From a virus: DNA of 64,000 nucleotides. Where the stretch lies: positions 1-64,000 of IMG/VR virus record IMGVR_UViG_3300028410_000010; one strand, given 5' to 3'. This document shows positions 43,318 to 51,512 of the stretch, in pieces (the stretch's first letter is position 1; every line of letters begins with the position of its first letter). The position numbers and the translations under genes are program-made. The notes under the pieces are model-generated. The model ran no database searches. It saw only the letters and a program-made list of their open reading frames with translations, and was not told the origin of the DNA.

Positions 43318-46300
43318 ATGTCAAAGTTAATTCGACCACCTAACCGATTCGTCGGTCTACACGCTCACGATGGATTCTCTACATACGATGGTTTAGGATA
43401 TCCATCAGATCACGTCGAATTCGTTCTTAACAACGAAATGGACGCTTGGTCGATTACAAATCACGGAAATGCAAACTCTCATGCTCACGCAAGGAAAGAG
43501 TATGAAAAGAGAAGAAAGAAAGGTCAGAAGTTCCGTCAGTTGTATGGCGTAGAGTTTTACTTTGTCCCCTCTCTGACACAGTGGCGATTAGATTATGAAG
43601 CTCACAAAGCACAAAAGGCTGCAGCAAAGGCGAAAACTTCTAATGAGGAAGAGGAAGGACACGTCATTGAGTCTGAGGAAGAGACAAGATCGTCCGGAAA
43701 GCCAGATTGGCAGCGATACTATCACCTAGTTGTCTTGGCCAAGAATCAAGAAGGTCTTCACAATATTTACAGGCTCGTCAAGAAGTCTTTCAAGCATGGA
43801 TTCTATCGCTTCCCTCGTATTGACTATGACATGCTCAAAGAACATAGCGAAGGTCTTATCGTAAGTACAGCATGCGTCGGTGGCGCAGCTTCTGGTTTGA
43901 TCTACAAGGAGTTTCCTGATAAGAAGTTCGATGAGCTTCACCCTGATCTTCTAACTGGCCAAGCTGCTGTCAATGTCATGAATCGCCTCGAAAACATGAC
44001 AGACCGATTTGTCGACGCTGTTGGTCAAGAAAACTTCTTTCTCGAGATGCAGTTCAACAGCCTCCCAGCCCAGCATCTAACAAATGCTGCACTAATCAAG
44101 CTTGCTGAGAAGACTAGTATTCCACTTGTGGCCACTGCTGACTCTCACTATCCAGCACCTGAATTGTGGCAAGCACGAGAACTCTATAGACGCCTTGGTT
44201 GGAAGCGAAAAGATGACGAGGGTCTTCCGAAGAAAGAAGATCTAAAGTGTGAACTCTATCCTAAAAATGCACAACAGATGTGGGATGAGTACCTTGCACA
44301 TAAAGACAAGTACCCATTCTATGAAGGCACCGAAGCAATTGTTCGTGACTCAATTGAGCGAACACACGACATTTGCTGGGATATGTGCTCTGACACATGG
44401 ATTGACACTGAAGCAAAGCTACCTAACTTTTCTACCAAAGAAGAGTCAGCCTTCAATCAGCTTGCAAAACTCGTTAAGGAAGGGTTGATCAAGGAAGGTT
44501 TTGCTAAAAACGCAGAGTATATCAAGCGCGCTCACTATGAGTTGTCTGACATCAAGCACCTTGGGTTTGAAAACTATTTCTTGGTCATGTATCAGGTCTT
44601 TAACCTTGCTGCTAAATCAACGCTCTTTGGATGTGGTCGAGGATCAGGTGCTGGTTCACTTGTCAACTATCTTCTCGGTGTTACACAGGTGGATCCACTG
44701 AAATACGGTTTACTTTGGGAGCGATTCCTTGGTCGACACCGTACTTCTTGGCCTGACATCGACTCTGATGTTGGCGACCGCGACGTCTTGATTAACGCTG
44801 CACGTGAACTTTACGGCAACGACGCAGTCATTCCTGTGTCTAACTTCAATACTTTGAAACTCAAGTCATTACTAAAGGACATTTCTTCATTCTACGATAT
44901 TCCTGCTTCTGAGGTCTTTGATCTTACTCGTGGCCTACAGGAAGAGGTCATGCCTCAAGCTAAGGACTCCAACACTGAGAAGTCGGTGTTCGTTCTCAAG
45001 CACGCAGATTGTATGAAGTATTCTAAGAAGTACCGTGCATTCATGGATGAGTACCCAGAGGTTAAGCAACACATTGCTGCTCTTTTCATGCAGAACAAGA
45101 GTCTGGGTCGTCACGCTGGTGGTGTCATTATCGCTCCACCTGAGCAGCTTGAAAGAACGATGCCGATCATCTCTGTTCGCGGTGAACTACAAACACCTTG
45201 GACAGAAGGTATGAACTTCCGTAACCTTGAAGACAACGGATTCATTAAGTTTGACTTCCTTGGGTTGACGCTCATGGAAGACGTTAGAAACTGTATTCGT
45301 CGAATCTTAATCAAGGAAGGTAATCCCAAGCCGACGTTTGATGAAGTAAAAGCCTACTTTGACAAGCACTTAAATTGCAGAACAAACGATCCCGATGATC
45401 TGCATGTCTTCAAGACAGCATATCATCAGCAAGACTTTGCGCCAGGCCTCTTCCAATTTACTGCTGAAGGTGCTCGTGAATTCTGTCGACAGGTCAAGCC
45501 AACAGATGCAACCGAGCTAGGCGCAATTACTGCAATCTACCGACCCGGTCCACTCCAGGCTAACGTGCACACCGACTATGTTGCAACAAAAAAACAGCTG
45601 CTAGAAGGTGTTGCAATTACTTATGATCACCCAATTATTGAGAAAATCCTAAGTCCGACCCTCGGATATATCTCCTTCCAAGAGCAGTTCATGCTACTTG
45701 CACAAGAGCTAGCTGGATTCTCACCTGCGGAATCTGACAAACTTCGTAAGACTCTTGTTAAGAAGTCACTTGATACAATGGGTAAGAAGGGCGATGAGCG
45801 TGCTGCTGCTAGAGACCAGTTTGTCAAGGGCGCCAAGAAACTCCATGACATTCCAGAGCATATCTCAGAAGAACTCTGGAAAAAGATCGAATTCTTCAGC
45901 GTCTATGGATTTAACAAGTCTCACGCCATTGCATATGCAATTGACTCTTACTTCGGCGCGTGGCTCTTCACTTATCATCCAGAGCAGTGGATTGCAACAA
46001 TCTTGCAGTCTGAGAACAACAGTCCGACAGGTCTATCAAAGGCAATTGTTGAACTTAAGCGTCTCGGCTATGAAATTGCTCCGATCGACATTAATCACTC
46101 TGGATTTGAATGGGAGTACTCATACGAAATCAATGCCTTCGTACCTCCGCTTTCTTCTATCAAGAGAGTTGGTAAGACTGCAGCTGCTGAGATCCTAGAA
46201 TCTCGTCCATTCAAGAGTCTTGAAGATCTATTGTTTGATGACCAAGGCAAGTGGTATCACTCTAAGATGAACAAGGGATCATTTGATTCACTCTGCAAAA

Positions 46301-46884
46301 TCGAAGCGTTCAACTCACTTGCTGAATTCAAAGACGGTACTTTTGAAAATCACCGACAACTACATGCGCTCTTGATGGACAATTGGAACGTATTGCGAAA
46401 AGGAAAGAAGGGTAAGTCTGCTGCGGGTATTAAGCGTGATATCAAGAACGGTAAGGCAGTCCCAGACATTCTCCCAGATCTAATCAAGTCAGTCGAGTTC
46501 GATGAAGATTGGACTCGAACCGAGAAGATCACATTCAACGCTGACCTTAGAAGTGCCATTAGTAATGAACAGTTGTTCCCAGAAGGGTTTTTGGAAAGGC
46601 TTGAAGAGAAGGATATTCCTCCGTTGACAGAAATCCCAGGTGGCGTCGAAGCAGTTGCATGGTTCCTATGTCGAGAAGTTCAAGTTAAAAAGACCAAGAA
46701 CGGCAAGACGTATCACAGAATCAGAGCACAAGATGGCGACAACAATCTTGTTTGGCTCAAGGTTTGGGGTAATCTCAAAGAAGAGATCCCAAGGTTCAGT
46801 GTTTGGATGTGTCAAGCTAAGGGCGACGACAAGTGGGGTCCATCGACCACAGCATGGAAGATTCGTCCACTGGATCTAGACTGA
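43318..46884 (+). CDS. dnaE: DNA polymerase III alpha subunit (family C)
   Basis: 1188 residues from ATG 43318 (TAGGAG 5 bases upstream); ATG 43300 is an alternative. The PHP domain begins LHAHDGFSTYDGLGYPSDHV and carries a charged insert (about residues 105-135, SNEEEEGHVIESEEE). The polymerase core has FGCGRGSGAGSLVNYLLGVT, WPDIDSDVGDRD near residue 480 (catalytic Asp pair) and SLGRHAGGVIIAP, with GAITAIYRPGPL and FNKSHAIAYAIDSYFGAWLF further on. The C-terminus has an OB-like segment (WFLCREVQVKKTKNG). It is the likely replicative polymerase. Family C polymerases are uncommon in T4-like phages, which use family B. Confidence 0.9.
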   Translation: MSKLIRPPNRFVGLHAHDGFSTYDGLGYPSDHVEFVLNNEMDAWSITNHGNANSHAHARKEYEKRRKKGQKFRQLYGVEFYFVPSLTQWRLDYEAHKAQKAAAKAKTSNEEEEGHVIESEEETRSSGKPDWQRYYHLVVLAKNQEGLHNIYRLVKKSFKHGFYRFPRIDYDMLKEHSEGLIVSTACVGGAASGLIYKEFPDKKFDELHPDLLTGQAAVNVMNRLENMTDRFVDAVGQENFFLEMQFNSLPAQHLTNAALIKLAEKTSIPLVATADSHYPAPELWQARELYRRLGWKRKDDEGLPKKEDLKCELYPKNAQQMWDEYLAHKDKYPFYEGTEAIVRDSIERTHDICWDMCSDTWIDTEAKLPNFSTKEESAFNQLAKLVKEGLIKEGFAKNAEYIKRAHYELSDIKHLGFENYFLVMYQVFNLAAKSTLFGCGRGSGAGSLVNYLLGVTQVDPLKYGLLWERFLGRHRTSWPDIDSDVGDRDVLINAARELYGNDAVIPVSNFNTLKLKSLLKDISSFYDIPASEVFDLTRGLQEEVMPQAKDSNTEKSVFVLKHADCMKYSKKYRAFMDEYPEVKQHIAALFMQNKSLGRHAGGVIIAPPEQLERTMPIISVRGELQTPWTEGMNFRNLEDNGFIKFDFLGLTLMEDVRNCIRRILIKEGNPKPTFDEVKAYFDKHLNCRTNDPDDLHVFKTAYHQQDFAPGLFQFTAEGAREFCRQVKPTDATELGAITAIYRPGPLQANVHTDYVATKKQLLEGVAITYDHPIIEKILSPTLGYISFQEQFMLLAQELAGFSPAESDKLRKTLVKKSLDTMGKKGDERAAARDQFVKGAKKLHDIPEHISEELWKKIEFFSVYGFNKSHAIAYAIDSYFGAWLFTYHPEQWIATILQSENNSPTGLSKAIVELKRLGYEIAPIDINHSGFEWEYSYEINAFVPPLSSIKRVGKTAAAEILESRPFKSLEDLLFDDQGKWYHSKMNKGSFDSLCKIEAFNSLAEFKDGTFENHRQLHALLMDNWNVLRKGKKGKSAAGIKRDIKNGKAVPDILPDLIKSVEFDEDWTRTEKITFNADLRSAISNEQLFPEGFLERLEEKDIPPLTEIPGGVEAVAWFLCREVQVKKTKNGKTYHRIRAQDGDNNLVWLKVWGNLKEEIPRFSVWMCQAKGDDKWGPSTTAWKIRPLDLD
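43322..43355 (+). repeat. 34-bp direct repeat, copy 2 (within dnaE start)
   Basis: Second copy of the sequence at 42740-42773. It begins at the second codon of dnaE, so it encodes the DnaE N-terminus SKLIRPPNRFVG. Confidence 0.9.
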
Positions 46885-47081
46885 TGTATAGATACATGCG
46901 AGGTGATCTAGTCCGACATAGGGCCACACGAAGCCTCGGAATCGTGATGAATGTGAGATGCTCAGAAATTACATACATCACAACAACAAAAGTCATTGAT
47001 TCAGAAACACTCACGATACACACCAGATTTTTTCAGGACTATGAATTAGTTGAGGGATTGCATGAAACGAAACTGCCTTAA
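46884..47081 (+). CDS. Small SH3-like barrel protein (GDLV family)
   Basis: 65 residues from ATG 46884, which overlaps the dnaE stop (TGATG). MRGDLVRHRATRSLGIVMNV, then strands around ITYITTTKVIDSETLTIHT and a final FQDYELVEG. The GDLV-x(5-12)-GIV pattern is that of short KOW/SH3-like barrels. First of three consecutive members (46884, 47062, 47280). Function unknown; coupling to dnaE could be only positional. Confidence 0.6.
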   Translation: MYRYMRGDLVRHRATRSLGIVMNVRCSEITYITTTKVIDSETLTIHTRFFQDYELVEGLHETKLP

Positions 47082-47283
47082 CTCCGGTGACTTAGTTAAG
47101 ATAACTGTCTATGCTAAAGGTTACAGTGAACACTTTAAAGTTGACACAGTCGGTCTAGTCATCTCATTTAACACTAGATCATCTTGTGTTGTCTATACAA
47201 TGTTAGCACCTGATGGTTGTATTATAAAGCGAACAGACATAAATGCTAAGCTAATACAATCAATGAAGCAGGTAGTAGTATGA
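47062..47283 (+). CDS. Small SH3-like barrel protein (GDLV family)
   Basis: 73 residues from ATG 47062 (GAGGGA 4-9 bases upstream), overlapping the previous gene. SGDLVKITVYAKGYSE, VDTVGLVISFNTRSSCVVYT and LAPDGCIIKRTDINAKLIQS show the family order: GDLV strand, G-L/I-V strand, Y-x-x-L-x-x-DG hairpin, closing strand. Confidence 0.62.
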   Translation: MKRNCLNSGDLVKITVYAKGYSEHFKVDTVGLVISFNTRSSCVVYTMLAPDGCIIKRTDINAKLIQSMKQVVV

Positions 47284-47504
47284 GTAATGTAGGTCGTGGT
47301 GACCTGGTAGAAATTCGTGTCTGGAAAGCAACGGGACATTTTGGTTCGCTCAAGAACAAAACAGTAGGCATCATAACTGATGCCCAAATTCCAGCACCTT
47401 ATTCCGAAGGATTGTGCTACAAGATATACACACCACTTGGTTTACTATATCGTGATTCAGATTGTTTAGAAATAATTCAAAGGGACAAAACGACATGGGT
47501 TTGA
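47280..47504 (+). CDS. Small SH3-like barrel protein (GDLV family)
   Basis: 74 residues, start overlapping the previous stop (ATGA). GRGDLVEIRVWKATGHFGSL, NKTVGIITDAQIP, YKIYTPLGLLYRDSDCLEII. Same layout as its two upstream neighbours but diverged in sequence, so the trio came from older duplications. Its end overlaps the start of the PurA/PurZ-like gene. Confidence 0.62.
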   Translation: MSNVGRGDLVEIRVWKATGHFGSLKNKTVGIITDAQIPAPYSEGLCYKIYTPLGLLYRDSDCLEIIQRDKTTWV

Positions 47505-48568
47505 TCGTTGACATCGTTACAGGTTTAGCTTGGGGCGATGAAGGAAAAGGAAAGATAGCAGCAGGACTAGCATCAACAGGTGACTATGACATGGTCGCGA
47601 GATGGAGCGGAGGTTCAAATGCAGGGCACACAATTCATGTGCCCGGAAAAGATGGAGAAGAAAAGGTATACAAAACACATATTGTCCCTTGCGGTGTACT
47701 CTTCGGCATCAAGAGTGTGATTGGTCCTGGTTGTGTTGTTAATGTTGAGAAACTGATGCGAGAGATCTCCCTATTAGAGAAGGCAGGACATAACGGTTCA
47801 CTTGTCAAAGTATCTCCTCGTGCTCATATCGTTACGAATGATCACATTAGAGAAGATTCTGGAGAGTTCAAGGAAAGATTGGGTACTACAGGTAACGGTA
47901 TTGCACCAGCGTATAGGGACAAATATGGACGAACAGGAAAACTTGCAAAAGACTACCTCCCTGCACACATGATTTGGGATGAAGTACTCGGAAAGAAGGT
48001 GTTATGTGAAGGAGCACAAGGATGTTGGCTTGATGTAGACTACGGAAACTATCCATATGTTACATCTTCAAATACAACACCCGCTGGTGCACTATCTTTA
48101 GGCTTCTCACACTATTCAATACGTGATGTCTACGGTGTTGCTAAGATGTATGACACAAGAGTCGGAATCGATCCTAGTTTCGATCCAGAGCCGGAGAATC
48201 ACGCTCGTTTTAAAAAAGATCTCGCCGTAGCAGGTAAAGAGATTGGCGTAACAACTGGAAGGGCACGAGATACAAACTTTCTCAATGTTGACAAACTTAT
48301 CAAAGCAATCAATATTACTGGATCAAACAAAATCTACATCAATAAGCTTGACGTATTTTCGACAGCAGTAAAATTGAGCTATTTAAACGCCACTATGGGG
48401 CACAAAGAAGAGTGGCCATTCTTTTATAACGGTGTGTTGCGCCGATATGATTCAGAAGAAGCCATGTTACAGTCAATCACAAGTGCTATTCGAAAAAATG
48501 CAGCGTTCCCTATTGATCACATAGAGTTTCTAGACAGTCCGTCATGGACACAACGAGGTACTTTTTAA
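47495..48568 (+). CDS. Adenylosuccinate synthetase-like enzyme (PurA or PurZ type)
   Basis: 357 residues from ATG 47495 (AAAGGGA about 10 bases upstream). P-loop-like GDEGKGK (14-20, with Asp15), RWSGGSNAGHTIH (catalytic His45), APAYRDKYGRTG, CEGAQGCWLDVDYGNYPYVT and VYGVAKMYDTRVG are all diagnostic. It is shorter than bacterial PurA (about 430), near the archaeal size. Phage relatives called PurZ join Asp to dGMP to begin synthesis of 2-aminoadenine nucleotides. From memory, classical PurZ replaces the loop Asp with Ser; here Asp is kept, so it is either a true PurA or a PurZ0-type enzyme. It is adjacent to a guanine-pathway enzyme. Confidence 0.85.
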   Translation: MGLIVDIVTGLAWGDEGKGKIAAGLASTGDYDMVARWSGGSNAGHTIHVPGKDGEEKVYKTHIVPCGVLFGIKSVIGPGCVVNVEKLMREISLLEKAGHNGSLVKVSPRAHIVTNDHIREDSGEFKERLGTTGNGIAPAYRDKYGRTGKLAKDYLPAHMIWDEVLGKKVLCEGAQGCWLDVDYGNYPYVTSSNTTPAGALSLGFSHYSIRDVYGVAKMYDTRVGIDPSFDPEPENHARFKKDLAVAGKEIGVTTGRARDTNFLNVDKLIKAINITGSNKIYINKLDVFSTAVKLSYLNATMGHKEEWPFFYNGVLRRYDSEEAMLQSITSAIRKNAAFPIDHIEFLDSPSWTQRGTF

Positions 48569-49582
48569 ATGAGACTTGACCTACAAAAACCGGAGTTGCT
48601 CTGTTTCGACGACATTCTCATTCGACCGCAATACTCTAAGATCCCATCTAGGAGCTTGATTAGCTTATATTCATTCTGTGGCGGTCTTGATCTTTCACTG
48701 CCTATTATTTCAAGTCCGATGGACACTGTAACTGAAGATGTTATGTGTAATGATATGACAAGGTCCGGCGGAATCGGCGTCATTCACAGATATAACTCTA
48801 TCGAAGATCAGGTCGAAATAGCAAAGAAAGCACACAACAAAGTCATAGCGATCGGCGTATCAGGTGACTATATCGAGCGCGTCGATGCACATATCCAGGA
48901 GGGTGCTAACAAGTTTTGTATTGATGTAGCCCATGGACACACAGAAATGATGAAAAAAGCGCTCTATGAACTACGCAAGCAGTACGGATTGGGCATCCAC
49001 ATAATGGCAGGCAATGTAGCCACGAAGAAAGGTTTCGACGACTTGTCAGACTGGGGCGCAAACAGTATTCGAGTCGGAATCGGCGGTGGAAGTATTTGTA
49101 GTACTCGACTCCAGACAGGACACGGAATGCCAACATTGTCTTCAATTCTTGAGTGTGCAACCTCGACAAGACCGGCAGCTTTGATTGCCGACGGCGGCCT
49201 AAGAAACGCAGGAGACATCTCTAAGGCCCTTGCAGCAGGTGCTGATGCTGTTATGCTGGGTAGTATGTTAGCTGGGACAGCATCTACTCCTGGTGAGGCT
49301 TACATGTATAAAGGCCAGCTCATGAAGGTTTATCGAGGTATGGCCAGTAAAGATGCGCAAATTGATTGGAGAGGTAAAGCTGCGTCTCTTGAAGGTATTA
49401 CAACAAGAATCCCATTTAAAACTGACAGCGTAGAAACTATCCTGGGAGAAGTAGAATCCAGAGTTAAAAGTGCACTAAGCTACTCAGGATGTATTAGTAT
49501 CGAAGAGTTTCAAGCTAAATGTGTGTTATTAAGAGTCTCTGGAAATTCACTTAGAGAATCACACACACACATTTTAAAGTAG
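48569..49582 (+). CDS. IMP dehydrogenase / GMP reductase family enzyme without CBS domains
   Basis: 337 residues starting right after the PurA/PurZ-like stop. LCFDDILIRPQYSKIPSRS, LPIISSPMDTVTEDVM, GIGGGSICSTRLQTGHGMP (catalytic Cys177), LIADGGLRNAGDISKALAAG, VYRGMASKD and the terminal ESHTH. The CBS pair of most IMPDHs is missing. TGxGxP after the Cys loop and lack of an obvious Arg-Tyr pair in the flap recall GMP reductase; the ESHTH end recalls IMPDH. Either it feeds guanylate (dGMP for a PurZ) or converts GMP to IMP for a PurA. Confidence 0.8.
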   Translation: MRLDLQKPELLCFDDILIRPQYSKIPSRSLISLYSFCGGLDLSLPIISSPMDTVTEDVMCNDMTRSGGIGVIHRYNSIEDQVEIAKKAHNKVIAIGVSGDYIERVDAHIQEGANKFCIDVAHGHTEMMKKALYELRKQYGLGIHIMAGNVATKKGFDDLSDWGANSIRVGIGGGSICSTRLQTGHGMPTLSSILECATSTRPAALIADGGLRNAGDISKALAAGADAVMLGSMLAGTASTPGEAYMYKGQLMKVYRGMASKDAQIDWRGKAASLEGITTRIPFKTDSVETILGEVESRVKSALSYSGCISIEEFQAKCVLLRVSGNSLRESHTHILK

Positions 49583-49589
49583 TCTTCGA

Positions 49590-49619
49590 TTGTAAATAAC
49601 CATCAAATTGTGGTACAAT
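49590..49619 (+). promoter_or_regulatory. Promoter of the methyltransferase operon
   Basis: TTGTAA (49590-49595), 18-base spacer, TACAAT (49614-49619), followed by GTAAGGAGAC as ribosome site of the mini-ORF. Belongs with the other TTGTAA promoters at 42479 and 54076. Confidence 0.55.
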
Positions 49620-49644
49620 TGTCTTGTCTAGTAAGGAGACAATT

Positions 49645-49680
49645 ATGGGCGCCGGCGCCTTTCATTGTGACAAAGGGTGA
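49645..49680 (+). CDS. 11-residue mini-ORF with strong ribosome site
   Basis: ATG 49645, AAGGAGAC 4-11 bases upstream, encodes MGAGAFHCDKG and stops 3 bases before the next ATG. The first codons (GGCGCCGGCGCC) are an unusual GC-rich palindrome in this AT-rich genome. It may be a leader that controls or couples translation of the membrane protein downstream. Confidence 0.4.
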   Translation: MGAGAFHCDKG

Positions 49681-49683
49681 CTG

Positions 49684-49908
49684 ATGGCTAATTTCTTGAT
49701 AGGTCTGATCGTTGTAGCTGGCATTGTCAGCTCAGCAATTTTAGTGTTTTCAATTCCAGGATTTGCTACAATGTTGTACCAAAAGTATCGAAGAATACAG
49801 ATGGACAATGAGAAGTTCTATCGAGAACGCCTCAAAACTGAGATAATTCAACAGCAGTTACTGAATGAACAGTTGTACAATCCAAGTGAGAAAAAGAATG
49901 ACAATTAA
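49684..49908 (+). CDS. Small membrane protein with cytoplasmic coiled coil
   Basis: 74 residues: one N-terminal transmembrane helix (FLIGLIVVAGIVSSAILVFS) and a charged coil (RRIQMDNEKFYRERLKTEII; QQQLLNEQLYNP). The architecture resembles small i-spanin-like or membrane scaffold proteins, but partners are not obvious here. The end overlaps the methyltransferase start. Confidence 0.5.
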   Translation: MANFLIGLIVVAGIVSSAILVFSIPGFATMLYQKYRRIQMDNEKFYRERLKTEIIQQQLLNEQLYNPSEKKNDN

Positions 49909-50689
49909 ATGGACAGGATCTAAAAAGTGGCTTCTACCAGTTTTCAGAAGTATGGACGTGTGCTACGAGCCTTTTGCAGGAAGTGCATCTGTCTCGCTAA
50001 CGCATGCAAAGGAGGCATACTTAAACGATACCTGTTTGCCTTTGATTAACATGTACAAAGAGCTTGCACTTCGTAAGAACGATTACTTGACTGAAGTTCG
50101 TGATCTATTCGATAGCATTCAAGGTGATCCTGATCCACGGGCTAAATTCTACGAGGTTCGCAATAACTTTAAGAGCACTGGCGAGCAAGATCCAGTTGCC
50201 TTCTTAGCTATTCTTTACGCAGGATTTAATGGGTTATGGCGGGCCAGCAAGAATGGCTGTAACGTGCCTTATGGAGGCCCTAGGAGGTTTCCATTTGATA
50301 AGCTGTTAATTACCCCATCTGATAAAATAAAAGCAGCCACATGCCTTTCCTGGGAACATTCGCTACCTGATCTTGAAGACGAAGATGCTGTTATTTATGC
50401 AGATGCACCGTACTCATCTACGTTTACAAGCTATACTCCAGCTGGGTGGACCATCACAGATGATATTAAGCTAGTGAAAGCACTTGGAAAGAGAAAAAAC
50501 CCTGTCATTATCTCTTGTCTCAAGACAGACGCTAACGAAAGAAATCTGAAGGCGCATGGATTTGATTTTGTTACACTTGGTAAACTCTATTCAAATGGAC
50601 AGAAGAAAGCTAAGCGTGTTGAAGAAATCTTGGCATTTAACGACAGAGGCATCAACTTTATCAAATTTAGTGAACTCCAAACGTCATGA
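49898..50689 (+). CDS. D12-class DNA adenine methyltransferase (Dam-like)
   Basis: 263 residues from ATG 49898, which overlaps the previous gene and begins MTIKWTGSKKWLL like Dam proteins. Motif I is CYEPFAGSASVSL (22-34), binding S-adenosylmethionine; motif IV is DAPY (169-172) where most have DPPY. FLAILYAGFNGLWRASKNG is the conserved middle block and FNxxxxxxxN-like regions follow. It should methylate adenine, probably in a short palindrome such as GATC, to protect phage DNA or time replication. The DAPY variant might reflect a changed target base. Confidence 0.82.
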   Translation: MTIKWTGSKKWLLPVFRSMDVCYEPFAGSASVSLTHAKEAYLNDTCLPLINMYKELALRKNDYLTEVRDLFDSIQGDPDPRAKFYEVRNNFKSTGEQDPVAFLAILYAGFNGLWRASKNGCNVPYGGPRRFPFDKLLITPSDKIKAATCLSWEHSLPDLEDEDAVIYADAPYSSTFTSYTPAGWTITDDIKLVKALGKRKNPVIISCLKTDANERNLKAHGFDFVTLGKLYSNGQKKAKRVEEILAFNDRGINFIKFSELQTS

Positions 50690-50892
50690 AATTGTCTGTT
50701 GACCTTCAAGCAAACGATATCGTAAGGTTCTACTTTGTGACATCGAACCAAGTCGTCATCGGTCTTATTACCGCCCGATACAAGGACGAAGCTGGAATGA
50801 TCTACTACGATATCTTGATTGACGGAAGTGTATACAAGAGATATTTGTACAAAGTGACTCTCTTAAGTCGCGTAAAGGAAGAAGCACAATGA
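50686..50892 (+). CDS. Small SH3-like barrel protein
   Basis: 68 residues overlapping the methyltransferase stop. LQANDIVRFYFVTSNQVVIG, LITARYKDEAGMIYYDILID and a final KVTLLSR strand; NDIV replaces GDLV. Same order of strands as the GDLV proteins at 46884-47504. Function unknown. Confidence 0.55.
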   Translation: MKLSVDLQANDIVRFYFVTSNQVVIGLITARYKDEAGMIYYDILIDGSVYKRYLYKVTLLSRVKEEAQ

Positions 50893-51104
50893 TGTACAAG
50901 AAAGGCGACCTCGTATCTCTGGGACATCCAGATCATCAGAAACACATCGTCAGCAATGACCTTATGCTGGTGGTATCTGTGAATAAAGGTAACAAACATC
51001 AAAAGTACAGATGTTTGCTTACAGATGGACGTGTCCTGGACTTTTTTCTACAAAATGCAGAGCTTATTTTAAGAATAGTTCGCAGAATTGATTCAAAGGA
51101 GTAA
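50889..51104 (+). CDS. Small SH3-like barrel protein (GDLV family)
   Basis: 71 residues, ATGA overlap with the previous gene. MMYKKGDLVSLGHPDHQKHI, DLMLVVSVNKGN, YRCLLTDGRVLDFFLQNAEL. Clear GDLV opening and Y-x-x-L-x-DG hairpin. Stop is one base before the next ATG. Confidence 0.6.
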   Translation: MMYKKGDLVSLGHPDHQKHIVSNDLMLVVSVNKGNKHQKYRCLLTDGRVLDFFLQNAELILRIVRRIDSKE

Positions 51105-51105
51105 A

Positions 51106-51465
51106 ATGTTTAAGATAGGTGACTACGTTAAGTTTATAGACAGAGATACAAAGCATGTCTTCTCAGTAGACGAAATCAGAATAACTCGCAAGGGAGTATT
51201 CTACGATTTGATCGGTCTAGCAGGAGAAACTCACAATGTATCTCACAAGAATATTCATGAAATGTACGTAAAATCTTTGTTTAAATACCAGATTGGAGAC
51301 ACAGTTACAACACAAGTTTCTCTCAAGATAGAGGAAATTCAAGATCAGCGGGTCGACGGCAACGTTCATTTTCAGTATCGTTGCAAAATTGAAAATAAAG
51401 GTTTTCCACTCGCTAACGCATTTCTTGATGAATCTGTTATAACAGAAATGAAAAGTGACGATTGA
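51106..51465 (+). CDS. Double SH3-like barrel protein
   Basis: 119 residues from ATG 51106 (AAGGAG 4-9 bases upstream). Two barrels in tandem: FKIGDYVKFIDRDTKHVFSV ... FYDLIGLAGETHNVSHKNI, then FKYQIGDTVTTQVSLKIEE ... FQYRCKIENKGFPLANAFLD. Thus this member has two copies of the unit found singly in the other proteins, showing duplication within the family. Confidence 0.6.
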   Translation: MFKIGDYVKFIDRDTKHVFSVDEIRITRKGVFYDLIGLAGETHNVSHKNIHEMYVKSLFKYQIGDTVTTQVSLKIEEIQDQRVDGNVHFQYRCKIENKGFPLANAFLDESVITEMKSDD

Positions 51466-51494
51466 TTAAAGATTCCATCAAAAGTGTGTATGAT
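51466..51494 (+). promoter_or_regulatory. Putative promoter of the kinase-TS gene
   Basis: TTAAAG (51466-51471), 17-base spacer, TATGAT (51489-51494), followed by AAGGATG as ribosome site. Weak -35, fair -10. Confidence 0.35.
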
Positions 51495-51512
51495 GTAGCA
51501 TAAGGATGTAAA

